NCBI GenBank assembly: GCA_002344135.1
Contig: DDTO01000008.1
Location: forward strand, 124,001-188,000
Source: Chthonomonas sp. UBA2362
GTDB taxonomy: Bacteria; Armatimonadota; Fimbriimonadia; Fimbriimonadales; Fimbriimonadaceae
Length of the DNA: 64,000 bases
Direction of reading: 5' to 3'
The position numbers were made by a program, and so were the translations under genes. This document shows, piece by piece, positions 16,876 to 25,598 of the stretch. The notes beneath the pieces are model-generated. The model had not been told where the DNA came from. It made no database searches and worked only from the letters and a program-made list of their open reading frames with translations. How positions within the stretch are numbered: the first letter of the stretch is position 1; each line of letters starts with the position of its first letter.

Positions 16876-19302
16876 TCACCCCTTGTCGAAGGCAAGACGA
16901 AGGACCTGTCCCGCATCGCGCACGAAGTGGACCTCGAGGTCTTTCCGGATGTCCTCGGGGATTTCTTCGAGGTAGTCCTTGCGATTGTCCTCGGGGAGGA
17001 GCACGATTCGCACTCCGGCCCGGTGGGCGGCGATCACCTTTTCCTTGATACCGCCGACGGGGAGGACCTGGCCGCTCAGCGTCAGTTCGCCGGTCATCGC
17101 CAGCCGTGGCCTGATGGTCCGCCCCGTCAGGAGCGAGGCGAGGGCGGTCAACATCGTCACGCCCGCGCTCGGGCCGTCCTTCGGGACCGCTCCCGCGGGC
17201 ACGTGGATGTGGAGTTCGGACTTCTCATAGAAGTCCTCGGGAATCCTCAGCTTCGCGGCATGGCTTCGGATGTAGCTGAGTGCCGCGGTTGCGCTCTCCT
17301 TCATGACGTCGCCGAGTTGGCCGGTAAGCGTGAGAGCCTTCGCGCCGGGCATCCTGGCCGATTCGATAAAGACAACGTCTCCGCCGACCGGCGTCCAGAC
17401 GAGACCGACCGCCAAACCGGGGATGAGTTCGCGCTCGGCGACCTCGTCGTGCAGGTATCGCGGCGCCCCGAGGGCGGCTTCGACGAACCTCGGCCCGACG
17501 ATCAGCTTTTTCCTGCGCCCCTCGGCGAACTCCAGCGTCGCCTTTCGGATCACGGAGGCGATCTCTCGTTCCAGGTTCCGCACGCCGGCTTCGCGGGTGT
17601 AGTACGAGATCAGCGGGCGGATCGCATTGGGTTCGAACTTGATTTGCGCTGGTCGCAGGCCATGCTCCTCGATCTGCTTCGGGATGAGGTGCCGCATCGC
17701 GATCTCGGCCTTTTCCTGCTCGGTGTAGCCGCCGATCTCGATCACTTCCATTCGGTCGCGCAACGGGGGTGGGATCGTATCGAGGCGGTTTGCCGTGGTG
17801 ATAAAGAACACGTGACTGAGGTCGAACGGCGCGTCGATATAGTGGTCTCGGAAGGCGAAATTCTGCTCCGGGTCGAGCACTTCGAGCAGAGCGGAGGAGG
17901 GGTCGCCGCGAAAGTCGTTTCCGAGCTTGTCGATCTCGTCGAGGACGAACACCGGATTCCGAGTCTCCGCGCGACGCAGACCTTGGATGATCTGTCCGGG
18001 GAGGGCCCCGATGTAGGTTCGGCGGTGCCCTCGAATCTCGGCTTCGTCGCGCATGCCGCCAAGAGAGATGCGGACAAATTTGCGGCCCATCGCGTGGGCG
18101 ATCGATCGTCCGAGCGAGGTCTTGCCGACCCCCGGAGGTCCCGAAAGGCAGAGGATGGGCTGGCGAACCGGCCCCTGCTTCACTTTGCGGACGGCGAGGA
18201 ACTCGATGATCCGTGATTTGACCTTTTCGAGACCGAAGTGGTCGGCGTCGAGCACTTTCCGGACTTCGACGAGATCGAGGTGGTCGTCGGTGGACTTGCT
18301 CCAAGGCAGGGCGACCATCGTCTCGAGGTAGGTTCTCGCGACCGTATATTCGGGCGAGCCGGGATTGATGCGGCGAATCCGATCATACTCCCGGTTGGCT
18401 TCCTTCAAGGCCTCCTCGGGCATGTCCGCGTCGTCGATCTTCTGCCGAAACTCCTCGAGTTCTTCACCACGATCCTCGGATTCGCCGAGTTCGCGCTGGA
18501 TCGCCTTGAGCTGTTCGCGAAGGTAGTACTCGCGCTGGCTCTTGCTTAGCTCGGCGCTGACCTCGCTGTGGACCTTGCTGCTCAGTTCGAGGACGCGAAC
18601 CTCTTTGCTCATCATTTCGAGGAGCAGCTTGAGGCGTTCGGGAAGGTCCACGGTTTCGAGGAGCCGCTGCTTTTCCTCAAGAGGAAGCTGCATGTGGGCG
18701 GCGACCAGGTCGGCCATGACGTTGGTTTCCTGGACGGCCTGGGTAAGGCTGCGCAGTTCGTCGGGGAGTTGTGGCGACAGACGGATCGCTTGGTCGAAGA
18801 GCGCGGCCACCGAGCGTCGCCACGCTTCGAGTTCCTCGGTTTCTTCGAAGATCGGCTCTTCGAGCACCTCGACGCGGGCGCGGAGGTAAGGCTCGGTCTG
18901 CAGCCGCTCGACGATCTTGATTCGAGCGATGCCTTGGACGATGAGCCGAACGGCGTCCGGCATCTTGACGAGCGTTCTGATGATGACGGCGCAACCCACG
19001 TCGTAGACGTCCTCGAAGGTCGGCTGGTCGACGTGCGGGCGACGCTGGGCTATCACGCCGATGACGCGGCTGTTGGCCGAGACGCTGTCGTCGATCAATT
19101 GGACGCTCGACTCGCGAGCGACGCTCAAGGGGGCGATAAGCATCGGATAGATCACCGAATCCCGGAGCGGCAGGATGTTAAGCTCGCTCGGGATATCGGG
19201 CCGGTGCTCTTCTTCGTCGGACTCCTCGACCTGCGGCTGGCCGATCTCGATTCCGTCGAGCTCCTCGGGTTCGTCACCGATGGGGGTTTTCAGGTCGGGC
19301 AT
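16876..19302 (-). CDS. lon: ATP-dependent protease Lon
   Basis: 808 aa from ATG 19302. Seen: N-terminal substrate-binding domain (LNILPLRDSVIYPMLIAPL, 41-59), coiled-coil (about 230-320, with REYYLREQLKAIQRELGE), AAA+ with Walker A GPPGVGKTS (388-396) and Walker B VFVLDEIDKLG (451-461), and the protease domain with Ser712 in PKDGPSAGVT and Lys755 in GGIKEKVIAAHRAG. The 25-residue acidic N-terminal extension is unusual. The open frame continues upstream to 19863 but there it runs out of phase through hsp20, so it is not coding. The ATG overlaps the hsp20 TAA by one base (TAATG). Confidence 0.97.
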   Translation of the reverse strand: MPDLKTPIGDEPEELDGIEIGQPQVEESDEEEHRPDIPSELNILPLRDSVIYPMLIAPLSVARESSVQLIDDSVSANSRVIGVIAQRRPHVDQPTFEDVYDVGCAVIIRTLVKMPDAVRLIVQGIARIKIVERLQTEPYLRARVEVLEEPIFEETEELEAWRRSVAALFDQAIRLSPQLPDELRSLTQAVQETNVMADLVAAHMQLPLEEKQRLLETVDLPERLKLLLEMMSKEVRVLELSSKVHSEVSAELSKSQREYYLREQLKAIQRELGESEDRGEELEEFRQKIDDADMPEEALKEANREYDRIRRINPGSPEYTVARTYLETMVALPWSKSTDDHLDLVEVRKVLDADHFGLEKVKSRIIEFLAVRKVKQGPVRQPILCLSGPPGVGKTSLGRSIAHAMGRKFVRISLGGMRDEAEIRGHRRTYIGALPGQIIQGLRRAETRNPVFVLDEIDKLGNDFRGDPSSALLEVLDPEQNFAFRDHYIDAPFDLSHVFFITTANRLDTIPPPLRDRMEVIEIGGYTEQEKAEIAMRHLIPKQIEEHGLRPAQIKFEPNAIRPLISYYTREAGVRNLEREIASVIRKATLEFAEGRRKKLIVGPRFVEAALGAPRYLHDEVAERELIPGLAVGLVWTPVGGDVVFIESARMPGAKALTLTGQLGDVMKESATAALSYIRSHAAKLRIPEDFYEKSELHIHVPAGAVPKDGPSAGVTMLTALASLLTGRTIRPRLAMTGELTLSGQVLPVGGIKEKVIAAHRAGVRIVLLPEDNRKDYLEEIPEDIRKDLEVHFVRDAGQVLRLAFDKG

Positions 19303-19766
19303 TAGAATTGAGTGATCGTAATGGTCTTTCTTACGGTAGGTTTGCCAATCGCGTCGTCGGCTCTCGGGATCAGCACCACGAGGATGCCGTTCCGGTAGGT
19401 GGCTTGGATTCTCCGCGGATCGATCGGGGCCTTCGGCAGCTGAATCTCTCGCTCGAATTCGCCGTAATGAATCTCCAAGAGCAAGTAGCCGCAATGCCCC
19501 TCCGAGGTCAGGCTCTCCTCGTTGCGGACACCGCGGATCGTGACGCTGTGCCGCTTCGCATGGTACGCGATGCGGATTTCCTCTCCACGGACACCGGCAA
19601 TCTCGGCTCGGATAACGAAAGCGTCGTCGGTCTCGGCCAGGTCGATCCGAGGTTCCCAAGCCGCTCGACGTGCCGGCTTGGGCGGACCCGTACCCACCTC
19701 TCCGCTCAGACGCTGCAGCTCGGCACCGATCTGCCAGAGCCATTCGTCGAGGTCGCGGCGAGCCAT
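19302..19766 (-). CDS. Small heat shock protein (Hsp20/alpha-crystallin family)
   Basis: 154 aa. Seen: WEPRIDLAETDDAFVIRAEIAGV opening the alpha-crystallin domain, HSVTIRGVRNEE, and the signature GEFEREIQLPKAPIDPRRIQATYRNGILVVLIP, with a short C-terminal tail. It acts as an ATP-independent chaperone that holds unfolded proteins. It is translationally coupled to lon (TAATG), pairing a holdase with a protease. ATG 19766 follows TATCAT by 7 nt with no Shine-Dalgarno. A GC-rich inverted repeat (19792-19798/19804-19810) lies in its promoter region. Confidence 0.93.
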   Translation of the reverse strand: MARRDLDEWLWQIGAELQRLSGEVGTGPPKPARRAAWEPRIDLAETDDAFVIRAEIAGVRGEEIRIAYHAKRHSVTIRGVRNEESLTSEGHCGYLLLEIHYGEFEREIQLPKAPIDPRRIQATYRNGILVVLIPRADDAIGKPTVRKTITITQF

Positions 19767-19773
19767 GTTTAGG

Positions 19774-19779
19774 ATGATA
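19774..19779 (-). promoter_or_regulatory. -10 box of a probable leaderless promoter for hsp20-lon
   Basis: TATCAT on the minus strand, 7 nt before ATG 19766. A 7-bp inverted repeat CGGGCGG/CCGCCCG with a 5-nt spacer lies just upstream at 19792-19810, where a heat-shock regulator could bind; it is not the CIRCE sequence. Confidence 0.5.
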
Positions 19780-19863
19780 CTTGAGAAAATACGGGCGGTT
19801 CCGCCGCCCGGAATCCTGGAAGTTGTCGTAGACTACGGTTGTTGCTTTTGGAGGATTTGACAT

Positions 19864-21189
19864 ATGAGAATCGCAAAACTGAGCATAGCTGTGCTCGCCG
19901 TCGGGTTAGGGCCCTGGGCCACCGGGCAAAATGTTCACCCTGACTACGCTGGCTCTTATTCTTTGTTGAACCTTGGAAACGTCCCGAATGTGCCGTTCAA
20001 CTATGGAGGACTTACCCTCAAGCGGGGAACGACCGACCGGCTCCTGATCGGTGGGGCCGCGAACCAGATCGGAGGTGGAATGTATGAAATCGGAGTCACC
20101 CGCGACGGCCAGGGTCACATCAACGGCTTCGTGGGAACCGCGACGTACGTAGCGAACCTTGAATACAACGATGGTGGGCTCACTTACCACAACGGAAGCG
20201 GTGTGCTCTTCGCCTCGCGATGGCCCGTCAATGCCTTGGGCCAGTACAAACCCGGCAGTTTCAATCCCGACAAGATCATCGATCTCGCAGGCCTGAACGT
20301 CGCTCAGTCACACGCCGCCCTGCAGTTCGTGCCTTCCAACTTCCCGGCCGCGGCGGGACGCCTGAAGCTCAGCTCCTGGGCGGGCGGTGAGTTTTATGAC
20401 TGCGCACTCATCCCGGACGGCCTCGGCACCTTCGACATCACCGTCCCTCAGCTACGAACGACTCTCGGGGGTGGGCCGGAGGGAATCATCTATGTGCCGC
20501 CAGGATCGCCCCTCTTCGGCTCGAGGGACATGCTGGTCTCAGAGTACAGCGCCGGTATGGTCGCGCACTACGAATGCGACGCGAACGGCGACCCGGACGT
20601 TCTCTCCCGCCGGACCTTCGTGGAGGGGCTTTTTGGCGCTGAAGGCGCGTTCGTCGACCCGTTGACCGGCGACTTTCTCTTCTCGACCTTCGGCTCGGGC
20701 AACGAAGTCTTCGTGGTTCGTGGGTTCGCTTCTCAGCGGCTGATATCGGGCGACGTCGACCTGCAGGATTTCTTCGGCGACCCGCAGAGCATTCAGGCCA
20801 CTTTGGAAATTCGTAACGTCGGCAGCACGACGCCGATCGAATCTCATACCATCGCCCTCTTCGCTTCCTCGGGCTACAGCGTGGTTACTTCGGTCAGCCC
20901 CGGCACTTACGACATAGCGATCAAGCCTAACCACTGGCTGCGTCACAAGCGAGGATCGATCGCTGTCGGCACAACAGGAGCGACGGTGGACTTTTCGGTG
21001 GCGAACGGAGACGTCGACGAGGACAACGAAATCACGATCGGCGACTATGCCCAACTCTCGGCGGCCTTCGGCTCGGTGCCCGGCGACGGCAACTGGAATG
21101 CACTGGCCGACCTCGAAGGCGACCTCGAAGTGACGATCGGAGACTATGCGATCCTGTCGCAGAACTTCGGCATGCTCGGCGACGACTAA
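19864..21189 (+). CDS. Secreted protein with C-terminal dockerin-like domain (copy 3)
   Basis: 441 aa. Seen: signal peptide (to about residue 21), an N-terminal domain of about 275 residues with repeated Gly/Asp-rich beta strands that looks propeller-like (GGLTLKRGTTDRLLIGG, EGIIYVPPGSPLFG), a beta-sandwich segment (about 293-375) ending KPNHWLRH, and a dockerin-like double EF-hand (DEDNEITIGDYAQL, EGDLEVTIGDYAIL). ATG 19864 has GGAGG 9 nt upstream. The thpR gene begins 2 nt after its stop. A related propeller in PEP-CTERM-type extracellular proteins is possible; the ligand is unknown. Confidence 0.86.
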   Translation: MRIAKLSIAVLAVGLGPWATGQNVHPDYAGSYSLLNLGNVPNVPFNYGGLTLKRGTTDRLLIGGAANQIGGGMYEIGVTRDGQGHINGFVGTATYVANLEYNDGGLTYHNGSGVLFASRWPVNALGQYKPGSFNPDKIIDLAGLNVAQSHAALQFVPSNFPAAAGRLKLSSWAGGEFYDCALIPDGLGTFDITVPQLRTTLGGGPEGIIYVPPGSPLFGSRDMLVSEYSAGMVAHYECDANGDPDVLSRRTFVEGLFGAEGAFVDPLTGDFLFSTFGSGNEVFVVRGFASQRLISGDVDLQDFFGDPQSIQATLEIRNVGSTTPIESHTIALFASSGYSVVTSVSPGTYDIAIKPNHWLRHKRGSIAVGTTGATVDFSVANGDVDEDNEITIGDYAQLSAAFGSVPGDGNWNALADLEGDLEVTIGDYAILSQNFGMLGDD

Positions 21190-21191
21190 TA

Positions 21192-21722
21192 GTGCGGCTC
21201 TTTGCCGCCATCGAGCTCCCCGCTCATGTTCGCAAGGCCGTTCTGGATCTACAGAGCGGCCTTCGGAGCGGAGTCGCGGGGGTGCGCTGGGTTCAGCCGG
21301 AGAATCTGCACCTGACGCTGGTCTTCTTCGGCGAAGTGAGCGACCCGGAGCGGCTCTCCAGGTGTATCGGCGCGGCCGCCTACACGGGTTTGGATTCGTT
21401 GATCCTGGAAGACGTCCGCGGCTATCCCGAACGGCGTCCGCGCGTGATCGTTATCGATGTCGCGGACGATGGTGGGGTGCTGGCTCGATTGGTGGCCGAA
21501 GTGAAGCGGCGCACGGTCGATTGGCCGTCCGACGAAAGACCCTTCCGTGCCCACGTCACGCTCGGCCGGGTGAAGAATCCGGGGGCCGTAGGACATGACG
21601 ATCTGCGGAGTTCTCGACCGGCGGGAATCGAGTGGAAGCCCGAGGAGTTCGTCCTTTTCGAAAGCAGGCTGACGAACTCCGGCTCCGTCTACCGCCCTAT
21701 CGAGCGCTATCCTCTGATCTGA
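21192..21722 (+). CDS. thpR: RNA 2',3'-cyclic phosphodiesterase
   Basis: 176 aa. Opens 2',3'-cyclic phosphate ends of RNA (tRNA halves). Seen: MRLFAAIELP start, the two catalytic HxTx motifs HLTL (in PENLHLTLVFFGEV) and HVTL (in FRAHVTLGRVK), and the C-terminal FVLFESRLTNSGSVYRPIERYPL, diagnostic of the LigT/ThpR branch of the 2H phosphoesterases. GTG start 2 nt after the dockerin gene stop. It converges on the GNAT gene and overlaps it by 26 bp. Confidence 0.93.
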   Translation: MRLFAAIELPAHVRKAVLDLQSGLRSGVAGVRWVQPENLHLTLVFFGEVSDPERLSRCIGAAAYTGLDSLILEDVRGYPERRPRVIVIDVADDGGVLARLVAEVKRRTVDWPSDERPFRAHVTLGRVKNPGAVGHDDLRSSRPAGIEWKPEEFVLFESRLTNSGSVYRPIERYPLI

Positions 21723-22137
21723 AGACGAGCATGGCCGCATCGCGATTGCGATAGACCATGCCCGCCACCCGTGACATGCCGAAGCGCTCATAGAACGGAC
21801 ACAGACTCGGGTCACAGAGCAGATCGATGCCGTAGAAGTCGCGGTACGTATGCATCATTTTTCTAACGAGTGTCGATCCGATCCGGAGCCCGTGGTGAGA
21901 TGCGCGAACCTCCAGCAAGGGAACGAACGCCATCAGACATCCATCCGAAATTGCGTTGATGAAGCCCACGACGGCCAGCCGGTCGCGAGCAAGCCACACC
22001 CGGTCGCTTCCCTGAAGCACCTTCAGGAGTCCTGCGCCAGAAAGTGGCTTCCGCCAGCCGGCGCACAGGCCTTCTAGGTCATCGGGCCGGATCTGAGCCA
22101 AATCGTCGATGTACTCGATATCCGCCATGCCATCCAT
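21697..22137 (-). CDS. GNAT-family N-acetyltransferase
   Basis: 146 aa from ATG 22137 (ATG 22128 is also possible). Seen: central strand GCLMAFVPLLEVRASHHGLRIGSTLV with the acetyl-CoA-binding R/Q-x-x-G-x-G/A type loop, then FYGIDLLCDPSLCPFYERFGM, typical of GNAT motif B. A GGTGG-type Shine-Dalgarno lies just upstream. The long frame reaching 22923 is a shadow of the neighbouring genes. The substrate cannot be told from sequence. Confidence 0.85.
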   Translation of the reverse strand: MDGMADIEYIDDLAQIRPDDLEGLCAGWRKPLSGAGLLKVLQGSDRVWLARDRLAVVGFINAISDGCLMAFVPLLEVRASHHGLRIGSTLVRKMMHTYRDFYGIDLLCDPSLCPFYERFGMSRVAGMVYRNRDAAMLVFRSEDSAR

Positions 22138-22197
22138 TCCACCTGTTTTTGAGACGGCGCTGTGGGTAGCGGCGGATTCGACCGATGATCTCAAGGA

Positions 22198-22656
22198 ATG
22201 ATCGGCGCCCTCGGTTATCTGATCGCGTGTCTCTTCGTCGCCTGCGTGCTGACGATGCTCTACGCGCTGACGCGTCCCATAAACGCCCGTGGGGAAATGA
22301 AGTCCTGGCGCGTCATGCTGGGCTTCTTCACCGCAGTCGTGATCCTGCCTTACGTGTGGGGAGAAGTCCTGACCAAGCTGTATGGACAGAACATGAAGGA
22401 GCCGGTCGCGGGCGTGCTGGCCGACCTCGATGTGAACGGTGGCCTCCGATACTACCGTGTCATTCGATATGGAAAGGACACCGCGCGGGTTATCGCGGTC
22501 GGTGAGGACCGCGAGAACTGGGGAGGGACCGAGCAGCCGGTCATCGCGATCACCCTCAAGAAGGCCAAGGACGGCGAATGGGCGGCTGACTCGTACACGG
22601 TCGTGAGCTCGCTCAAGCGCAACGCCGACAGCATGACCTTCCCGCCTTACTGGTAG
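22198..22656 (+). CDS. Membrane-anchored protein of unknown function
   Basis: 152 aa. Seen: two N-terminal hydrophobic helices (about 3-25 and 40-58), then a soluble domain of about 90 residues (VNGGLRYYRVIRYGKDTARVIAVG) with no motif I recognise; it is basic and beta-rich. AAGGA directly precedes the ATG. The 3' end overlaps lipB by 10 bp in convergent orientation. Orientation inferred: helices in the inner membrane and the C-terminal domain outside. Confidence 0.7.
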   Translation: MIGALGYLIACLFVACVLTMLYALTRPINARGEMKSWRVMLGFFTAVVILPYVWGEVLTKLYGQNMKEPVAGVLADLDVNGGLRYYRVIRYGKDTARVIAVGEDRENWGGTEQPVIAITLKKAKDGEWAADSYTVVSSLKRNADSMTFPPYW

Positions 22657-23291
22657 GTCGGCTCGCCGCCGAATACTCGTGCAAAGCCCCGTACGACAGG
22701 AGCGATGGCTTCGTCCGGTTCGACCTCTCGCCCAAGTTCCTGTGAAAGGCTCGTCACCCCGTACTCGCGGATGCCGCAAGGCACGATGAGCTCGAAGTCG
22801 GAGAGATCGGAGGCACAGTTGAGGGCGATGCCGTGGAGGTTCACCCAGCGACGGACCTTCACTCCGATTGCGGCGACTTTTCGGTCCCCGACCCAGACTC
22901 CCGTATGGGGGGGGAAGCGACACCCGTTCAGCCCGAAATCGGCGAGGGCGATTATGATCGTCTCCTCGAGATCCCGCATCCAGCGATGCAGGTCTTTGCC
23001 GTGCCGTTCGATATCGAAGATGGGATAGATGACGAGCTGGCCGGGTCCGTGATAGGTCACGTCGCCGCCTCGATCGGTCTGGACGACCTGCACTCCGATC
23101 CCTTCGATGGATTCGACCGGGAGCAGGAGGTTTTCCGGATGGAAGTTGGCTCCCAGGGTTAAGACCCTCGGATGGCGAACGAGCAGCAGGGTATCGGGGT
23201 CGCCTTCGAGGACGGCTTCGGCGGTCTCGCGCTGGACTTGCCAGGCTCGCTCATACTCTTGGAGCCCGAGATCGACGACGCGGAAGGTCAT
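22647..23291 (-). CDS. lipB: Lipoyl(octanoyl) transferase LipB
   Basis: 214 aa. Transfers octanoate from acyl carrier protein to the lipoyl domains of E2 and GcvH proteins. Seen: RGGDVTYHGPGQLVIYPI, the Lys site in DRKVAAIGVKVRRWVNLHGIALN, and the thioester Cys in IVPCGI. Its ATG overlaps the stop of the cyclase gene by 4 bp (ATGA). An E2 acyltransferase gene whose Lys43 would be a target lies at 43949-45247. lipA is not in the window. Confidence 0.95.
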   Translation of the reverse strand: MTFRVVDLGLQEYERAWQVQRETAEAVLEGDPDTLLLVRHPRVLTLGANFHPENLLLPVESIEGIGVQVVQTDRGGDVTYHGPGQLVIYPIFDIERHGKDLHRWMRDLEETIIIALADFGLNGCRFPPHTGVWVGDRKVAAIGVKVRRWVNLHGIALNCASDLSDFELIVPCGIREYGVTSLSQELGREVEPDEAIAPVVRGFARVFGGEPTYQ

Positions 23292-25033
23292 GGCCCGAGC
23301 GTCGGATTCAGCGACATGAAGACCTTGAAACCGTCGACGGTGTCCTTGAGTTCGGCGAGGGCCTCACCCTCGAGATGGCTCGATACCGGGTCGGTGACGA
23401 GGATGCCGCCGACTTGCGAGTGCGACTCGACGTGAGCCGCGATATCGATGACTTCCGTGAACTCCACTTTCTCCAGTTCGCCCGCGATGGTGCCGCAATG
23501 CAGCCCGATGCGGAGCCGGAAGGGGGACTTCAGCCGGCTGACCTTGACGTTGAAGTCCCCGACCTCGGTTTGGATCGTCCGCGCGGCCGCGAACGCGCGA
23601 GTGCAGTCATCGAAGTAAGCGACCGCGCCGTCGCCGGCCGTCGAGTGGATGCGCCCTCCGAACCGGGTGGCGATATCCTCGATGAACTTCTGGTAGGCGC
23701 GGAAGGTCCACTCCGCTTCGAGGGGATCGGCTTCGGCCTTCATCATGGAGCTTTTCGCGGCATCGACGACCATCACGCAGACCATGGCGGTGCTTGGAGT
23801 GAGGCGTCGCTGGATCTCGATCATTTCGGCGAGGAGTGCAGCCGGGTCGTCCCGGTTGAGGCGAGCCTCCAGGGCGGCTCGTTCCTCGATCAGAGCGCCG
23901 AGGCCAGCAACGAGGCCGAGCACGAGGCTGTAGGCCAGGGCCGTGATCCACCCTTCCGGCCAGTTCGCCACGACCCACTTCATACCGAAAGCCCCCAATG
24001 GTATGAAGGTGGCCGGCACGGAGACTGCGGTGAACACCAAGCTCACCGCGACCGCCCGCCACGGCCTGCCGGCAAGAAAGCAGAGCGCAATCTGCACGAC
24101 CGCGGTGATGAGCCCGATGACGAGTCCGCCGAAACCGTAAACGAGGGAATTGCTGGACGTCTCGCCGAGCAATGCCTGGACGCCCCCGATGCCGAGCACC
24201 TGGAGCAACGAGATGGCCAGCCCGGCGACCAACGCATACGGGAACGGATTCTCCCGAACCCGCTTGGCCCACCTTCTTTCGAAGATCGAGCCGGTCCGGG
24301 TCGGGCTCGCCGGTCCCGAGCGAAGGCGTTCTTCGATTTGGAACAGTCGCTCCAGCAATTGCTGGCGCGTAAGCCGTTCCTTGACGAGGTCGGCCCGCCG
24401 AACCTGAACGTAGCCGCCGATGATCGAGCATGCGACCCCGATTCCGGCATAGATCAGCGACAGCACGAAGAAGGCCATCACCATTGCGCTGACCAGCAAG
24501 GGCAATCCCAGCTCCTCCGGTCGGTCCCTCGACAGCACCAGCTGGAGGATGACGATGGGGGTCGTCATCAGCCACAACAGGAGGCCGCCGTAGAGCGCGT
24601 TGCGGGCCCGAGCGTGGCGGTAGTAGGTCGCCATCTGGAGCACGACGACCACGAGGATTAGGAGACCTTGGGCAACCTCGATCTCTACGCCGCGTCCGCC
24701 GGTGCCCGAGGAGAGGCTTCCGATCAGGGCGATGGCAAGGATCATCAGCGCGGTGCTGAGGCCGATAAAGAGCAGGGGTCGCCCGGTGAGCCGGTCGAAC
24801 AGCCCGAGGATGCCACGGGCGAACCGTGTTGCTCCACCCTTCGTCTTCGTCGCCGTCGCCGAGTTGCTGGGGCGCTTGGTCTTGGCGCCTTGAAGGACCT
24901 CGCGCACGACTTCCTCTGGCAAGCCCGTGCAGGCGGCCAGTTCGTCTGGCTTCATATTGAGGGCCTGGGGGTTTTGCCGGAGGAAAGTCGCCATCTCGCG
25001 ATAGGCTTCCCTCGACGCTTCGGCAGTGTTCAT
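23288..25033 (-). CDS. Membrane class III adenylate/guanylate cyclase-like protein
   Basis: 581 aa from ATG 25033. Seen: a soluble N-terminal segment (1-90), about eight membrane helices in two groups of four split by a helical cytoplasmic linker, then a cyclase homology domain in the last 170 residues. The metal-binding Asp residues are present (VMVVDAAKSSMMK and STAGDGAVAYF), but the transition-state Asn and Arg positions read Asp and His (VIDIAAHVES). It may make cNMP with altered chemistry or be a regulatory pseudocyclase. A TACAAT box lies 14 nt beyond the normal +1 distance from ATG 25033, inside the longer open frame to 25075, so the shorter start is favoured. It is coupled to lipB. 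Confidence 0.83.
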   Translation of the reverse strand: MNTAEASREAYREMATFLRQNPQALNMKPDELAACTGLPEEVVREVLQGAKTKRPSNSATATKTKGGATRFARGILGLFDRLTGRPLLFIGLSTALMILAIALIGSLSSGTGGRGVEIEVAQGLLILVVVVLQMATYYRHARARNALYGGLLLWLMTTPIVILQLVLSRDRPEELGLPLLVSAMVMAFFVLSLIYAGIGVACSIIGGYVQVRRADLVKERLTRQQLLERLFQIEERLRSGPASPTRTGSIFERRWAKRVRENPFPYALVAGLAISLLQVLGIGGVQALLGETSSNSLVYGFGGLVIGLITAVVQIALCFLAGRPWRAVAVSLVFTAVSVPATFIPLGAFGMKWVVANWPEGWITALAYSLVLGLVAGLGALIEERAALEARLNRDDPAALLAEMIEIQRRLTPSTAMVCVMVVDAAKSSMMKAEADPLEAEWTFRAYQKFIEDIATRFGGRIHSTAGDGAVAYFDDCTRAFAAARTIQTEVGDFNVKVSRLKSPFRLRIGLHCGTIAGELEKVEFTEVIDIAAHVESHSQVGGILVTDPVSSHLEGEALAELKDTVDGFKVFMSLNPTLGP

Positions 25034-25158
25034 GGGCGCGGGTCGTTCCTCGTATTGTACCGATCGTGCTCCCACGGAGGTTTCATCCGCGCCGGTTTGA
25101 TTAAGAATATCTAATTTATCTGCAACCAGGAGTTGAAAACTTGAGTACTATGGCAGAG

Positions 25159-25171
25159 AAACTTCAAGTTT
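25159..25171. promoter_or_regulatory. Perfect 13-nt palindrome upstream of the DUF2089 gene
   Basis: AAACTT C AAGTTT. A related half-site AAAACTTGAG lies at 25136-25145, next to a possible -10 TACTAT at 25146-25151. The gap 25034-25184 is notably AT-rich and may hold a repressor site for the DUF2089-DUF4097 operon. Confidence 0.4.
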
Positions 25172-25184
25172 TTCAAGGAATAGC

Positions 25185-25598
25185 ATGTCGAAAACCAAAG
25201 CCCACACGATCCCGACGAAAGACCCCGTGTCGGGGGGCGACTTCTACGTCAGCGAACTGAAATGCGACGATAGCGGCGTCACCCTCCGCGGACGATTCGA
25301 TATCCCCCGCTTCGCTACTCTCGATGCGGAGCAGACCCTTTTCCTCGAGACCTTCCTGCGATGCCGTGGCATGATTAGCAGCGTCGAGAAAGAACTCGGC
25401 ATCAGCTACCCGACCGTCCGCAGTCGGCTGGATGCGCTGCTCGAGGCGCTCGAACTCGCGCCGGTTAAGGAGAAGGAGGAGAAGAAGAAGGACCGAGACA
25501 AGGCCCTCGACAAGAAGCGGGCCATCCTCGATCAACTCGAGCGCGGTGAGATCAGCGCCGAGGAGGCCAAGGCCAAATTGAAGGGAAGCAACGCATGA
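25185..25598 (+). CDS. DUF2089 family protein
   Basis: 137 aa. Seen: DFYVSELKCDDSGVTLRGRF, then a helix-turn-helix-like FLETFLRCRGMISSVEKELGISYPTVRSRLDALLEALE typical of DUF2089, a very basic coiled stretch (EKEEKKKDRDKALDKK), and a SHOCT-like end ILDQLERGEISAEEAKAKLK. The zinc-finger half of longer DUF2089 members is absent. AAGGA lies upstream of the ATG. It is coupled to the DUF4097 gene by a 4-bp ATGA overlap, the usual partnership. Likely a DNA-binding regulator of its operon. Confidence 0.88.
   Translation: MSKTKAHTIPTKDPVSGGDFYVSELKCDDSGVTLRGRFDIPRFATLDAEQTLFLETFLRCRGMISSVEKELGISYPTVRSRLDALLEALELAPVKEKEEKKKDRDKALDKKRAILDQLERGEISAEEAKAKLKGSNA

Noticed and set aside
16876..19863. 995-aa open frame as a longer Lon
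   Set aside because: The first 187 residues lie out of phase with and on top of hsp20 and are Arg/Pro-rich shadow sequence; Lon begins at MPDLK (19302).
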